Shown here: piece by piece, positions 1-9,546 of the stretch | Layout of the letters: every line of letters begins with the position of its first letter | How positions within the stretch are numbered: the first letter of the stretch is position 1 | NCBI GenBank assembly: GCA_965242605.1 | Contig: CBDESS010000002.1 | Span: 1 to 64,000, forward strand | Direction of reading: 5' to 3' | Source: JAAXHF01 sp965242605 | Lineage (GTDB): Bacteria; Desulfobacterota; Binatia; Bin18 | Length of the DNA: 64,000 bases | Translations under genes and position numbers: made by a program | Notes under the pieces: generated by a model | What the model was told of the DNA's origin: nothing | Database searches by the model: none | The model's input: the letters and a program-made list of their open reading frames with translations, nothing else

Positions 1-648
1 CGGCCACCATGTCTTGGCCCATAGCGTACATGAGCATACTGACCGTGTTGAACGGATTGCGCAGCTCGTGGGCAAAACCGGCCGATAGGGTTCCCAGCGC
101 GGCCAATTTCTCGTACTGGCGCAGCCTCTTACGGGCCGCCATTTCGTCGCGGCGCAGCGTTGCGTTTTCAATGGCGATGGCTGACTGGCTGGCCAGCAGG
201 GTCAGCAGCCGCAGGTCGTTGTCATCAAAACAGCGCGGCCCTCCGGTATACACGTTGAGCACGCCAATGATCGCTGTCTTGGTTCGCAGCGGGACCGCGA
301 GCAGCGTACACAGGCCCTCCTGGCGCGCCGGTCAGAGACGCGATAGCGGGTTTCTTTGCGCACGTCCGGGATGTGCAGCGGCCGGCCGGTGGCGATGACC
401 TGACTGATCAGACTCGAAGTGAGCGCTCGGTCAGGCAGGGCCCGATAGGCGTCGCTGGCCCCACAGGTCGCGGCCGGGCGGAGTGTGCTGCGTTCGGTAT
501 CGATCAGTAACAGGGAGGCCACCCGCGCCTCCATCAGCCGGCGGGCGTGCACCGTCACCCGGCTGAGGACCTCGTTGATCTGTAGGGTTGAAGAAATCTC
601 GGTTCCGACCGAAAACAGCGCCTCAAAACGTTCTTGGAGCGCGTTCAT
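1..648 (-). CDS. GAF-domain sensor histidine kinase, C-terminus cut by window edge, one internal frameshift
   Basis: The protein begins MNALQERFEALFSVGTEISS and reads as a GAF domain (about residues 1-150), followed by a linker and a HisKA phospho-acceptor motif, AHELRNPF, near the window edge; the ATPase domain lies outside the window. The reading frame changes once near position 325: the GAF segment ending RKETRYRVSD is in one frame and the continuation EGLCTLLAVPLRTKT is in another, consistent with one missing base. It lies downstream of glnK-amtB on the same strand, so a role in sensing linked to ammonium supply is possible but inferred. The start at 648 is chosen because longer in-frame sequence upstream is low-complexity and lies in the intergenic hairpin region. 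Sequencing error or true decay cannot be separated here. Confidence 0.75.
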
Positions 649-716
649 GGTTTGTTGCGCCCTGGGTCTGGCGTGTCCAGGAAGAGCAGGGAGGCTCTGC
701 CGGCGGGGCGACACAG

Positions 717-739
717 CCGAGACGCCCTGGGCGTCTCGG
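717..739 (-). other. Perfect 11-bp inverted repeat between amtB and the sensor kinase
   Basis: A 23-base near-perfect palindrome (11-bp arms, one central base, arm CCGAGACGCCC) sits about 35 bases past the amtB stop. There is no T-run after it on the minus strand, so a classical intrinsic terminator is not supported. An intercistronic mRNA hairpin or an operator are both possible. Confidence 0.5.
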
Positions 740-772
740 GCCGGCGCACACCGGGGGGCTCCTCTTTGCGCT

Positions 773-2206
773 TTAGGCATTCGGAGGCGCGGCTGAGGGA
801 AGACTCCCCCTGCCGCCGGAGATGACGCCGCCGCCAACCGACACGGTCTGAAAGTCGGCATAGGCGACATTGCCGTGTTCGCCAACGTCAAGCCCTTCAA
901 ACTCTTCCTCGTCACTCACCCGCAGGCCTATTGCGGCCTTGATGATGCTGAAGGTCAGGAAGGCAAAGGCAAATGAGAACACGCCGATGCTGACAATCCC
1001 GATGAGCTGGCTGACGAGTTGGGCACCACCGGCCTTGCCGCCGAAAATGCCGACCGCCAGGGTGCCCCAGATGCCGGCCACCAGATGGACCGATATGGCT
1101 CCGACCGGATCATCAATCTGCATCTTGTCAAAAAAGAGGACTGAGAAGACCACAATCGCTCCGGCGATCAGGCCGATGATGGTGGCCGACAGGGCCGCCA
1201 TCTGGTCAGCCCCGGCGGTAATGCCAACGAGGCCGGCCAGAATTCCATTGAGCGCCATTGACAGGTCGGGTTTTTTTAAGACGAGCCACGAAGTCGCCAT
1301 AGCGCTGATTGAGCCGGCCGCGGCGGCCAGACAGGTGGTCATGAGCGTCAGCGAGACCAGATGGGGGTCGGCGTTCAGGACCGAGCCACCGTTAAACCCA
1401 AACCAGCCCAGCCACAGCAGGAACACGCCGATGGTGGCCAGCGGCATATTGCTGGGCAGGATCGGCCGTACCCGGCCGTCCGCGGCGTACTTGCCCATGC
1501 GCGGGCCGAGCAAGATGGCCCCGGCCAGTGCGCCCCAGCCGCCGACCGAGTGGACGATGGTCGAGCCGGCGAAGTCGTAAAACGGGGTGTCCATCATATC
1601 CAGCCAGCCGCCGCCCCATTTCCAGCTGCCGGTAATCGGGTAGGAGATGGCCACATAGACGGTGGCAAAGACCATGAAGGACGACAGCTTGATGCGCTCA
1701 GCCACCGCGCCTGAGACAATCGTGGCCGCGGTGGCGGCAAACATGGCCTGGAACAGAAAGTCGGTCCAGTAGGTGTAGCCGGCGTTATACACCGGGGTCT
1801 GACTGGCGACTACATCGCCGACCGCAACGCCAAAGCCGGCAAAGGCCAGCAGGCCCGAGGAGCCTTCGGCAAAGCCCGGATACATGAGGTTGAAGCCGCA
1901 CAAGGCGTAGCTCAGCAGGCCGATGCTGATGATGAAGGTATTCTTGAACAGGATGTTGACCGTGTTCTTGGCCTGGGTGAGGCCCGATTCCAGACTGGCA
2001 AACCCCAGGTGCATGAGGAACACCAGGGCCGCGGCAATCATCATCCACAGGTTGTGAACCGTAAACACGGCGTAGGCGGACGAGGCGGCAAAGGCGTCGT
2101 AATCGGCATAGTGTGCCGCCTCCTCGGCGTGGGCGAGCAGGGCGGACGCTTCAAAGATGCCGACACTGAGAACGGTGAGGAGAGCAATTCTCAACCAGCC
2201 TTTCAT
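773..2206 (-). CDS. amtB: Ammonium transporter AmtB
   Basis: A 477-residue ammonium channel of the Amt/MEP/Rh family, an inner-membrane trimer that passes ammonia. The first about 27 residues look like a cleavable signal peptide ending AHA-EE, as in Escherichia coli AmtB, followed by about 11 membrane helices. The two pore histidines are visible in GSTIVHSVGGWG and ISVHLVAGIWG, and the N-terminal GFASLESGLTQAKNTVNIL segment is typical. The start at 2206 is supported by a strong AGGAGG ribosome-binding site 8 bases upstream; a longer in-frame extension lacks family similarity. It is third in a porin-glnK-amtB operon, where GlnK would gate the channel under nitrogen sufficiency (family knowledge). 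Confidence 0.95.
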   Translation of the reverse strand: MKGWLRIALLTVLSVGIFEASALLAHAEEAAHYADYDAFAASSAYAVFTVHNLWMMIAAALVFLMHLGFASLESGLTQAKNTVNILFKNTFIISIGLLSYALCGFNLMYPGFAEGSSGLLAFAGFGVAVGDVVASQTPVYNAGYTYWTDFLFQAMFAATAATIVSGAVAERIKLSSFMVFATVYVAISYPITGSWKWGGGWLDMMDTPFYDFAGSTIVHSVGGWGALAGAILLGPRMGKYAADGRVRPILPSNMPLATIGVFLLWLGWFGFNGGSVLNADPHLVSLTLMTTCLAAAAGSISAMATSWLVLKKPDLSMALNGILAGLVGITAGADQMAALSATIIGLIAGAIVVFSVLFFDKMQIDDPVGAISVHLVAGIWGTLAVGIFGGKAGGAQLVSQLIGIVSIGVFSFAFAFLTFSIIKAAIGLRVSDEEEFEGLDVGEHGNVAYADFQTVSVGGGVISGGRGSLPSAAPPNA

Positions 2207-2286
2207 TGTCTGAACCTCCTGGCTATAATCGCCCGGTGTGTGTCCTGTCCGGGCAGTCTGTTTGGGCTGTGTGTGACGGATGACGG

Positions 2287-2312
2287 GCGGGGCGTATGGC
2301 AGTACGCCCCGC
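2287..2312 (-). other. Strong hairpin between glnK and amtB
   Basis: Perfect 10-bp stem GCGGGGCGTA / TACGCCCCGC with a 6-base loop, starting 22 bases after the glnK stop. No T-run follows, so it is more likely an mRNA-stabilising or partially attenuating intercistronic structure that sets the glnK:amtB ratio (inference). Confidence 0.55.
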
Positions 2313-2334
2313 ATCTTTGGGGCAAATCGCCCAA

Positions 2335-2673
2335 CTACAGGGCGCTCTCTCCGTGCTCGCCGGTTCGAATGCGAACGGCATCTTCCACGGGCAGGATGAA
2401 GATTTTGCCGTCGCCGATCCGGCCCGTGCGGGCCGCGTCGAGAATCGTGTCCGCAACCATCCCGGCTTTGTCGTCATTGACCAGGATCTCCAACTTGACC
2501 TTGGGCAGGAAGTCCACGACATACTCGGCCCCGCGGTACAACTCGGTATGGCCTTTCTGGCGGCCAAAGCCCTTGACCTCGGAGATGGTCATGCCCTGAA
2601 CCCCCTGTTTGGTCAGGGCTTCTTTGACCTCGTCAAGTTTGAAGGGTTTGATGATCGCTTCGATCTTTTTCAT
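2335..2673 (-). CDS. glnK: Nitrogen regulatory protein P-II (GlnK/GlnB)
   Basis: A 112-residue P-II signalling protein, the full family length. It starts MKKIEAIIKPFKLDEVKEAL. The T-loop carries Tyr51 in ELYRGAEY, the residue uridylylated by GlnD in enterobacteria, and the C-terminal GRIGDGKIFILPVEDAVRIR signature is intact. An AAGGAG ribosome-binding site precedes the start. It lies 26 bases downstream of the porin and upstream of amtB. It should bind AmtB and, with GlnE encoded nearby on the opposite strand, help control glutamine synthetase; these partners are known for the family, not shown here. GlnK is preferred over GlnB only because of the amtB linkage. Confidence 0.93.
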   Translation of the reverse strand: MKKIEAIIKPFKLDEVKEALTKQGVQGMTISEVKGFGRQKGHTELYRGAEYVVDFLPKVKLEILVNDDKAGMVADTILDAARTGRIGDGKIFILPVEDAVRIRTGEHGESAL

Positions 2674-2699
2674 GCGGTCTCCTTCGTGTGGGGGGCTGT

Positions 2700-4112
2700 T
2701 TACAACAGGTAGGCGAACTCCAGGATCATCGTGTTCTGAGATTTCTTGTGCCCGCCGTTGTTGCCGAACACGCGATTGTTTGCCCCGTCGTGGCGGTACT
2801 CGAGTCGGGCCTGAAAGTTGTCGGTCATCTGCCACTTGAGCGTGCCGGTGAGCTCCCACAGGTTGACGTTATGGTTTTCGTTGAACGGCCCTGCCGCGCC
2901 CGGGATATAGGTATAGACGACCTGGCAGCGGGGATGGGCATCCGCGGTGCAGCTCTCCAGGGAGACTCTCTGCTCGTGGCGAGACGGGTTGAGTTGGATG
3001 GAGGCGGGCGTGTCGTCGTCAATGCCGAGCCTGTAGTTCTGAGTGTCAGCGAACCACTCGCCCCGCAGCGCCAGCGACCAGTTCTCCCAGGCCGGGTTCA
3101 ACAGGCCGCCGCCCAGGGTGATTATGCCCGCCAAGCCGGTCCAGGTCGCGTCCTTCGTGCCCAGCACATCGCCGGCCGTGCCGTAGTCAAAGTTGACCAG
3201 CAGGTTGACATTGTCCATCGGCGTATAGGTCAGGACCGTATCAAAGACGCCTGTCTTTGACCCGCCTCGGTCGTCCTCCTCCGGGCCGAACACGCCGTTG
3301 AAGGTCCAGGCCAGATTGCCGACTTCCAGCCCGAGGCTGCCCAGAAAGGTCTTGCCGTTGTTGTTGTCCGCTACATTGTCCCAGCCGTTGACCACCCCGG
3401 CGCTCAGGCTCAGCATGTCGGTCAGCGGATAGGAGAACAGCACCCCGGTATGGGTGAAGGGAATGGCGTAGCCGAACATGAACGAGCGCGAGACGTTCGG
3501 GTTGTAGGGCGATTCAATCACCTCGCCGCCCAGCAGGGTGGCAAACTTGCCGAACTGCATGTCCAGCCCCCGGCCAACATTCCAGGTATAGGTGGCGTAG
3601 GCCTGCTGGACCTCAAAGTTATGGGCCAGCTCACCGCCCCAGTCCGACTGAATCAGGCCGGCGGTCTTGCCGTAGTCCAGCACGGTATGGAAGCCCACGC
3701 CGCCGTCGGTCTGCCTGGACACTTCGAGCTGCACGAGGTCCATCGTAAAGTCGTTGTGGTTGACATCAAAGATGCGCAGGTCATTGCCGCCCCCGTCCGG
3801 GGTGTTGAAGTTGTAGTTGTAGGACGCGTAGGCCATGCCACCAAACTCAACGCCTTTGAGCAGGCCGAGGCCGCTCTCAAGGGCACCCACCCGTTTGTCC
3901 AGCATGGCCGCGGCGTCCGGGGCCGCGGCGGCTTCGGCCGGCGGGGCTTCCTGCTGTTTGAGCCGGGCAACCTCACCTTCGAGTTGTCTGATGCGTTCAT
4001 TGAGGGCATGCAGTGTCTCCTCAACGCTGCTGCCGTAGCTGTCCGCCCAGGCGGGCGTCGTCCACAGCAGCCCGGCCAGCCCCAGAGAGCTGGCCATCAT
4101 CCATTTTTTCAT
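2700..4112 (-). CDS. Outer-membrane beta-barrel porin, BBP2/OmpL-like
   Basis: A 470-residue exported protein. The N-terminus MKKWMMASSLGLAGLLWTTP is a signal peptide ending in PAWA-DS. A short coiled coil follows (LHALNERIRQLEGEVARLKQ, about residues 30-55), then alternating aromatic beta strands typical of an outer-membrane barrel, ending with a terminal hydrophobic strand TMILEFAYLL. The layout matches putative beta-barrel porin-2 (OmpL-like) proteins. The start at 4112 has a purine-rich AAGGAGGTAGGAG ribosome-binding site. As the first gene of the glnK-amtB operon behind a sigma54-like promoter, it probably helps nitrogenous solutes cross the outer membrane (inference). Confidence 0.8.
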   Translation of the reverse strand: MKKWMMASSLGLAGLLWTTPAWADSYGSSVEETLHALNERIRQLEGEVARLKQQEAPPAEAAAAPDAAAMLDKRVGALESGLGLLKGVEFGGMAYASYNYNFNTPDGGGNDLRIFDVNHNDFTMDLVQLEVSRQTDGGVGFHTVLDYGKTAGLIQSDWGGELAHNFEVQQAYATYTWNVGRGLDMQFGKFATLLGGEVIESPYNPNVSRSFMFGYAIPFTHTGVLFSYPLTDMLSLSAGVVNGWDNVADNNNGKTFLGSLGLEVGNLAWTFNGVFGPEEDDRGGSKTGVFDTVLTYTPMDNVNLLVNFDYGTAGDVLGTKDATWTGLAGIITLGGGLLNPAWENWSLALRGEWFADTQNYRLGIDDDTPASIQLNPSRHEQRVSLESCTADAHPRCQVVYTYIPGAAGPFNENHNVNLWELTGTLKWQMTDNFQARLEYRHDGANNRVFGNNGGHKKSQNTMILEFAYLL

Positions 4113-4188
4113 GCTCCTACCTCCTTGGGTATAGTGTGACTTCAGACGCACCTGCCCTGTGCCCGAAGTCTTCTCCTCATTACGACGA

Positions 4189-4203
4189 GCAAAGACCGTA
4201 CCA
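4189..4203 (-). promoter_or_regulatory. Sigma54-type -24/-12 promoter for porin-glnK-amtB
   Basis: Read on the minus strand the element is TGGTAC-N5-TTGC, with the GG and GC dinucleotides at the spacing of the consensus TGGCAC-N5-TTGCA. It lies about 77 bases before the porin start. glnK-amtB operons are commonly NtrC/sigma54 controlled. No clear NtrC site was found upstream by eye. Confidence 0.6.
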
Positions 4204-4384
4204 ACCGCTATGGGGTACAAAGCGCTGAATATCCGGCCCTCGGGCCTGGCCGGCCTGCTCAGCAGACAGGCATGGCGTTCGCTAGTGCCTAAATTTTAGA
4301 CACCTGCCGGGGCAGCAGGCTTGACAAGGCTGGAGCGATTTCCTATGCACAAGCCCACACGAACCACACGAAAGGAGCCATACT

Positions 4385-4981
4385 ATGGCCACGACAGATT
4401 TTGAGGCGCGACAACTGCTCAAGGCCTACCGGAAGGGGCTGATCTCGGACGAGCTGTTTGAAGAACAGATGCAAGAGCTGCAGACCGGGGCCGGCAGCCA
4501 GGGCTATACCTACAACGGGAAGTCCTACGAGACCGAGAAAGAGCTGGTGCTGGCCGTCCTGGATGAGTTTCGGTGCGCAGAGGACTTTGCCGCCGAATAT
4601 CTGAACCGCTGGGTTGAGGTCAGCGACCAGGAATGTGTCAAAGGCGGTCTGCGGGTGGTGCAGCAGCGCGAAGCCTACCACGCTCAGATTCTGGAAGAGC
4701 GGCTACGCGAGCTGGGCGGCTCGCCGCAGTGCAGCGTACCGGCCGAGCGCCGCGACAAAGAGCTGCCCTACTTTGCCTCCGCGGATACCGGCGATGTCGA
4801 GAAATTGCAGTCCATCGCCTCCCAGCTCAAGGACCCGGTTGAGGTCCTCAAACCCCTGACCGACGCTATTGCCCAGATTCATGACGACCAGCACAGCAAA
4901 GAGCTGCTCGGCTCGCTGGTTGATGACGAGATGTCGAGCGTCAAGTGGCTGATGGGCGCATGTGAGACGCTGAGCAAATAG
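4385..4981 (+). CDS. Ferritin-like-fold hypothetical protein
   Basis: A 198-residue soluble, helix-rich protein without signal peptide or membrane segment. The acidic/His helices (QQREAYHAQILEERLREL near residue 100 and DDEMSSVKWLMGACETL near the end) resemble those of ferritin-like four-helix proteins, but a complete pair of E-x-x-H metal motifs is not obvious, so metal binding is uncertain. The start has a good AAGGAG ribosome-binding site. It is transcribed divergently from the porin-glnK-amtB operon, and glnE starts 46 bases after its stop. A link to nitrogen control is only suggested by position. Confidence 0.65.
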   Translation: MATTDFEARQLLKAYRKGLISDELFEEQMQELQTGAGSQGYTYNGKSYETEKELVLAVLDEFRCAEDFAAEYLNRWVEVSDQECVKGGLRVVQQREAYHAQILEERLRELGGSPQCSVPAERRDKELPYFASADTGDVEKLQSIASQLKDPVEVLKPLTDAIAQIHDDQHSKELLGSLVDDEMSSVKWLMGACETLSK

Positions 4982-5027
4982 CCGTCCTCACCCCAGGAGG
5001 GGCAGTGCGCCTCTCCGCCACTTCTCT

Positions 5028-8000
5028 ATGTCCACCCGCCCGGCCTCTGACCCGCTCCACGCTCTTCTGCCCTGGGGTGAAAGCCTGTCTGGCTGGTGGG
5101 ACGCCATTGCCGCTGGGGTTGCGGCCGCCCCGGACCCGGGGCTGGCGGCGATAAATCTGAGCCGGCTGCTTGACTATGGGCGTGGTCGCGGGGCGGTCCT
5201 CGGCCACGCCCGGCGGTGCGCTGACCTGTTGTTTGTGCTGGGCGCGAGCCAGCATCTGACCACCGTCCTGCTGCATCAGGCTGAAGGTTGGGAGGCGGCC
5301 TTTGTGGCCGACTGTAGGGCGGGGGGAAAAAGCGCCGGCCGACACTTGACCACGCTCCGCGCCGGGCTGCCCCTCAGGCTGCCCGAGGAAGAGTTCTGGC
5401 GCGGTCTGCGCGCCTATCGTGACCGCGAATACCTGCGTATCGGCACCCGAGACCTGCTGGCCCTGGCCCTGCTGGAAGAGACAACCCGGGAGCTGAGCAG
5501 CCTGGCCGACGCGACAGTCCAGTTCGCCTACGAGTACAGCCGGGCGCGCCTGTGCGAGCTGTATGGCCAAGCCGTCTCGCCCGAGGGCAACCCAATCGGG
5601 TTTGTCGTCTTTGGCATGGGCAAGCTCGGCGGTCAGGATTTGAATTTCAGTTCTGACATTGACCTGCTCTACATGTATGAGAGCGATGCCGGGCACACCA
5701 CCGGGGGCAGCAAGGGCAGCCCGGAGCCACGCGTGTTCTTCACCTACCTGGCCCAGAAATTGACCCGGGCGCTGAGCGAGCAGGGGCCCGGCGGGCGGGT
5801 GTTTCGGGTTGATCTGCGCTTGCGACCGGACGGCTCGAACGGGCCGGTGGTGAACTCCCTGGCCAGCACCCTGGGCTATTACGAAGCCTGGGGCCAGACC
5901 TGGGAGCGGGCGGCGCTGCTCAAGGCCCGGCCTATTGCCGGCGACCTGGCCCTGGGCGAGCGCTTTATCGCCGAGATTCAGCCGTTTGTGTTTCGCCGCT
6001 ATCTCGACTTTACGACGGTCGAAGACCTCAAAGAGATGAAAGCCCGGATCGAGCGCAGTCTGCGCAGGGCCGAGCCGACGACCTACAACGTGAAGCTCGG
6101 TCGCGGTGGCATCCGGGAGATTGAGTTTGTCGGCCAGGTGCTCCAGCTTATTCACGCCGGCAAAGACCCCCATGTGCGAGAGCTGAAAACCCTGCCGGCA
6201 TTGGACCGCCTTGTTGCAGGCCACTACCTGTCGGTCGCCGACCGTGACGCGCTGCGCGATGCCTATCGGTTTCTGCGACAGCTTGAACACAAACTTCAGG
6301 TCTTTCACGATCGCCAAACCCATAGCTTGCCGGACTCCGAGGCGGAGCTCCGGGTGTTGGCGCGGCGGCTGCGTCTGACAGACCGGGGCAAACGCATGGG
6401 GCCTCCTCACCCAAGCGACGAGGTGGCGCTGTTCTGGTCGTTGTTCCGCACCCATACTGAGGCGGTTCATCAGATTTTTCGTTCGCTCTTTTATGCTCCC
6501 GAGGAGCAGCCGGCTGACCCCCACGCCGAGGCCGTCCAGGCGTTTTTTGAGGCGCTTGGCGACCGGGAACGGGCCGCCGGGTATCTGCGACAGTTCGGCT
6601 TTCGTGATATCGAGCACAGCTACCAGCACGCGGTGCTGCTCCACGCCGGGCCACCCCACTCTCCGGCCTCACCCCGGCGGCGCAAGATTCTGTATGCGCT
6701 CGCCCCGAGCCTGTTCCGTGAGGTGATGCGGGCCGCGGACCCGGACTTTGCCCTGGCCGGTATGGCCAACCTGGTCGCCTCGATCGGTGCCCGCTCCAGC
6801 TTTCTGGCCCTGCTCCGAGAGAATCCATCTACCCTGCGGACCCTGGTCGGGCTGTTTGGCACGAGTGCCTATCTGTCGCGAACCTTTCTGCGCCACCCTG
6901 AATTGCTCGATAGCCTAGTGCGGACCGATATGGGCCAGATTCATAAGCCGCAGGCGGTGATGCAGGCGGAGCTGTCGGCCCGCCTGGCCGAGGTGAACGA
7001 CCTGGAGGATCGGCTCGATATCTTGCGTCGCTACCGGACCGAAGAGTTTCTGCGTATCGGGATCAAAGACAGCAGTGGGTTGCTGGACTGCGCGCAGGCC
7101 AGCAACCAGTTATCCGACCTGGCCCAGACCTGTCTGGGCGGTGCCTATGAGACGGCCCGGGCGGCCCTGTTGGACCGGCTCAGGATCGGTGCTTTGCCGG
7201 GCCGCTTCGCCGTCTTGGGCATGGGCAAGCTGGGCGGCCGAGAACTCAATTACAACTCGGACATTGATCTGATTTTTCTGTATCTGCCGGCCGAGCAGCC
7301 CGAGCGTGTTCACCCCAAGGTTGGGCCCCACGAACTCTTTACCAAACTGGCCCAAGGCATGATCTCGACCTTGCAGGTCCAGACCCGAGAAGGCGCGGTG
7401 TATAAAATCGACACGCGACTGCGGCCCTCGGGCCGGGCCGGCTCGCTGGTCTCTTCGCTGGCCGCCTTTGAGCGCTATCACCAGACCAGCTCCCAGGTGT
7501 GGGAGCGCCAAGCGCTGATTAAGGCCCGGGTGGTCGCCGGCGACCTGTCGCTGACCGCTCCGATACACGACTTGCTGGAAGCGATCGTCTACGCCGACAG
7601 CATTGCCGCGGATGATGTGGCCGAAATTGACCGGCTGCGGGGACGGATGGAGAATGAGCTGGCCGGCGAGGCCGTTGACCGGTTCAATATCAAAACCGGC
7701 CGCGGCGGCATTGTCGATATTGAGTTCCTTGTACAAATGTTACAGCTGCGGTATGGTCGGCGTTTTTCGGCGTTGAGACAGCGTGCCACACTCCAGGCTC
7801 TTGAGGCCCCTCCAGACCTGCGGAGTTCTGCCAGCCGACGATTGCCAGCGCTTAGGTCAGGGCTATCGTTTTCTGCGGACCTTGGAAAACCGCCTCCGTA
7901 TTGACTGTGACCAGCCGGTTGAAGCGCTGGAGAGCGAGGGCGCGCAGCTGCCCCTGCTGGCCAGACGAATGGGATATGGTGGCCAGGACGCGGCGTCCCG

Positions 8001-8088
8001 ACTGCTGGCCGACTACCGTGTCCAACGGGAGGCCATTCGAGACTGTTACACGCGCTGGTTTGAAAGGCAGAAAGGACCCGAAGCATGA
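5028..8088 (+). CDS. glnE: Bifunctional glutamine-synthetase adenylyltransferase/deadenylylase GlnE, one frameshift
   Basis: GlnE adds and removes AMP on glutamine synthetase in response to P-II and glutamine. Both nucleotidyltransferase halves are present: GMGKLGGQDLNFSSDIDLL near residue 196 and GMGKLGGRELNYNSDIDLI near residue 730, each with the D-x-D metal motif. The frame runs from 5028 to about 7806, then continues one frame over to the stop at 8088 (ending YTRWFERQKGPEA). The break is at a CCCC run (7807-7810); removing one C restores EALQTCGVLP and a product of about 1019 residues, in the usual GlnE range. Uncorrected, the protein ends at 7904 with a nonsense tail. The 3' end overlaps the S1 gene by ATGA. 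No strong ribosome-binding site was seen. Confidence 0.88.
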
Positions 8089-9536
8089 GTGACGAGCAGA
8101 TACCCCCCAGCCCGGGAGAAAAGGCAACAGAGGATTTTGCGGCGCTGCTGGCCCAAGAAGAGACGCAGCCCACGCTGCAAACGGGGCAAATCGTCAAGGG
8201 TAGCGTGATCCAGATCGGGGAGGACAGCGTCTTCGTTGATGTCCGCGGTAAGGGCGAGGGGATTATCGCCCGGGCCGAGTTGGAGAACGAAGACGGCAGC
8301 CTCGAGGTCGAGGTCGGGGATGAGCTTGAGGCCACGGTGCTCTCAACCGAGGGGGAGATCCGTCTGTCTCGCAAGTTGCTCAAAGGCATGCAGGCCCGCC
8401 AGCAACTCGAGGCCGCCTTTTCGCACGGTCTGCCGGTTGAGGGGACGGTGAGCGCGGTCGTCAAGGGCGGCTATGAGGTGATGGTCGGCGGTCTGCGGGC
8501 TTTTTGTCCGTTTTCTCAGATGGATATCCGTCGGGTCGAGTCCTCGGAGGCTTTTCTGAATCGCACCCTGGAGTTCCGCGTCACGCGCTACTCCGACAAC
8601 GGGCGCAATATCGTGGTCTCGCGCCGCCGACTGCTTGAGGAAGCGGCGGTCAAAGAAGCCGAAGAGGTCCGCAAAAAACTCGTGCCCGGCGCAGTGTTGC
8701 CAGGCAGGGTGACATCGTTGACCGACTTTGGCGCTTTTGTCGAACTGGGGGGCGGGATTCAAGGCTTGGTACACATCTCCGAGCTGTCCCATTCACGGAT
8801 CGTCAAGCCGGCCGATCTCCTGACGAGCGGTCAGGCGGTGAACGTCAAAGTCCTCAAGGTCAACGAGCAGACGGGAAAGATTTCCCTGAGTATGAAAGCG
8901 CTTGAGGGAGACCCCTGGGCGGACATTGCCGAGCAGCTCAAGGCGCGTCAGATTGTCGCCGGTCAAGTCGTGCGCATGGCCGACTTTGGGGCGTTTGTCG
9001 AGGTTCTGCCCGGTGTCAACGGCCTGTTGCACCTCAGCGAAATCCCGCGCAGCCAGCAGGCGGCACTCAAAGACGCGGCGGCCGAGCAGGCACAGCTCAC
9101 GGTCATGATTCTGAGTATTGACGCCCACAAGCGCCGGATTGCCCTGGCCCTGGCCCCTGAAGGGACGAATCCCGGTGAACGGCTTGAAGAAAACGTCATC
9201 ACAGTCGGCAGTGTGCTGAGCGGCCGGGTTGACCGGGTTGAATCGTTCGGGGTCTTTGTCCGTCTCGGGCCCGGACAGACCGGCCTGATTCCCAACCCCG
9301 AGATGGGCACGCCGCGCGGTACCGACCATACCAAGGATTTTGGGCCGGACACCGAGGTGAAAGTCCTGGTCTTATCGGTTGAAGACAAGGGCAGACGGAT
9401 CAGGCTGTCGCGCTCCAAAGCCGAGGCCCAGGAAGAGCGGACCGAAGCTCAGGCGTATATGAGCGATTCCGGGCCGGTCGGCCGTGGCTTCGGTACCACG
9501 ATGGGGGATTTGCTGCGGCAGAAGATGAAGAAGTAG
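8085..9536 (+). CDS. Multi-S1-domain RNA-binding protein (RpsA-like)
   Basis: A 483-residue soluble protein built from about five S1/OB-fold RNA-binding domains, at roughly residues 33-97, 113-182, 198-270, 283-355 and 372-442. Repeated signatures such as GRVTSLTDFGAFVELGGGIQ and the matching LVHISELS are classic S1 motifs. Ribosomal protein S1 has four to six such domains and is longer, so this may be a shorter S1 homologue or a separate S1 regulator; the rpsA symbol is therefore withheld. Its start overlaps the glnE stop (ATGA at 8085-8088), so translation is probably coupled. It converges with rpe, leaving 10 bases between stops. Confidence 0.88.
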   Translation: MSDEQIPPSPGEKATEDFAALLAQEETQPTLQTGQIVKGSVIQIGEDSVFVDVRGKGEGIIARAELENEDGSLEVEVGDELEATVLSTEGEIRLSRKLLKGMQARQQLEAAFSHGLPVEGTVSAVVKGGYEVMVGGLRAFCPFSQMDIRRVESSEAFLNRTLEFRVTRYSDNGRNIVVSRRRLLEEAAVKEAEEVRKKLVPGAVLPGRVTSLTDFGAFVELGGGIQGLVHISELSHSRIVKPADLLTSGQAVNVKVLKVNEQTGKISLSMKALEGDPWADIAEQLKARQIVAGQVVRMADFGAFVEVLPGVNGLLHLSEIPRSQQAALKDAAAEQAQLTVMILSIDAHKRRIALALAPEGTNPGERLEENVITVGSVLSGRVDRVESFGVFVRLGPGQTGLIPNPEMGTPRGTDHTKDFGPDTEVKVLVLSVEDKGRRIRLSRSKAEAQEERTEAQAYMSDSGPVGRGFGTTMGDLLRQKMKK

Positions 9537-9546
9537 GGGGGGAGTT

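Noticed and set aside
5028..6659. Minus-strand ORFs opposite glnE, such as the 572-codon one at 4941-6659
   Set aside because: Antisense shadow of a well-supported glnE; no family features.
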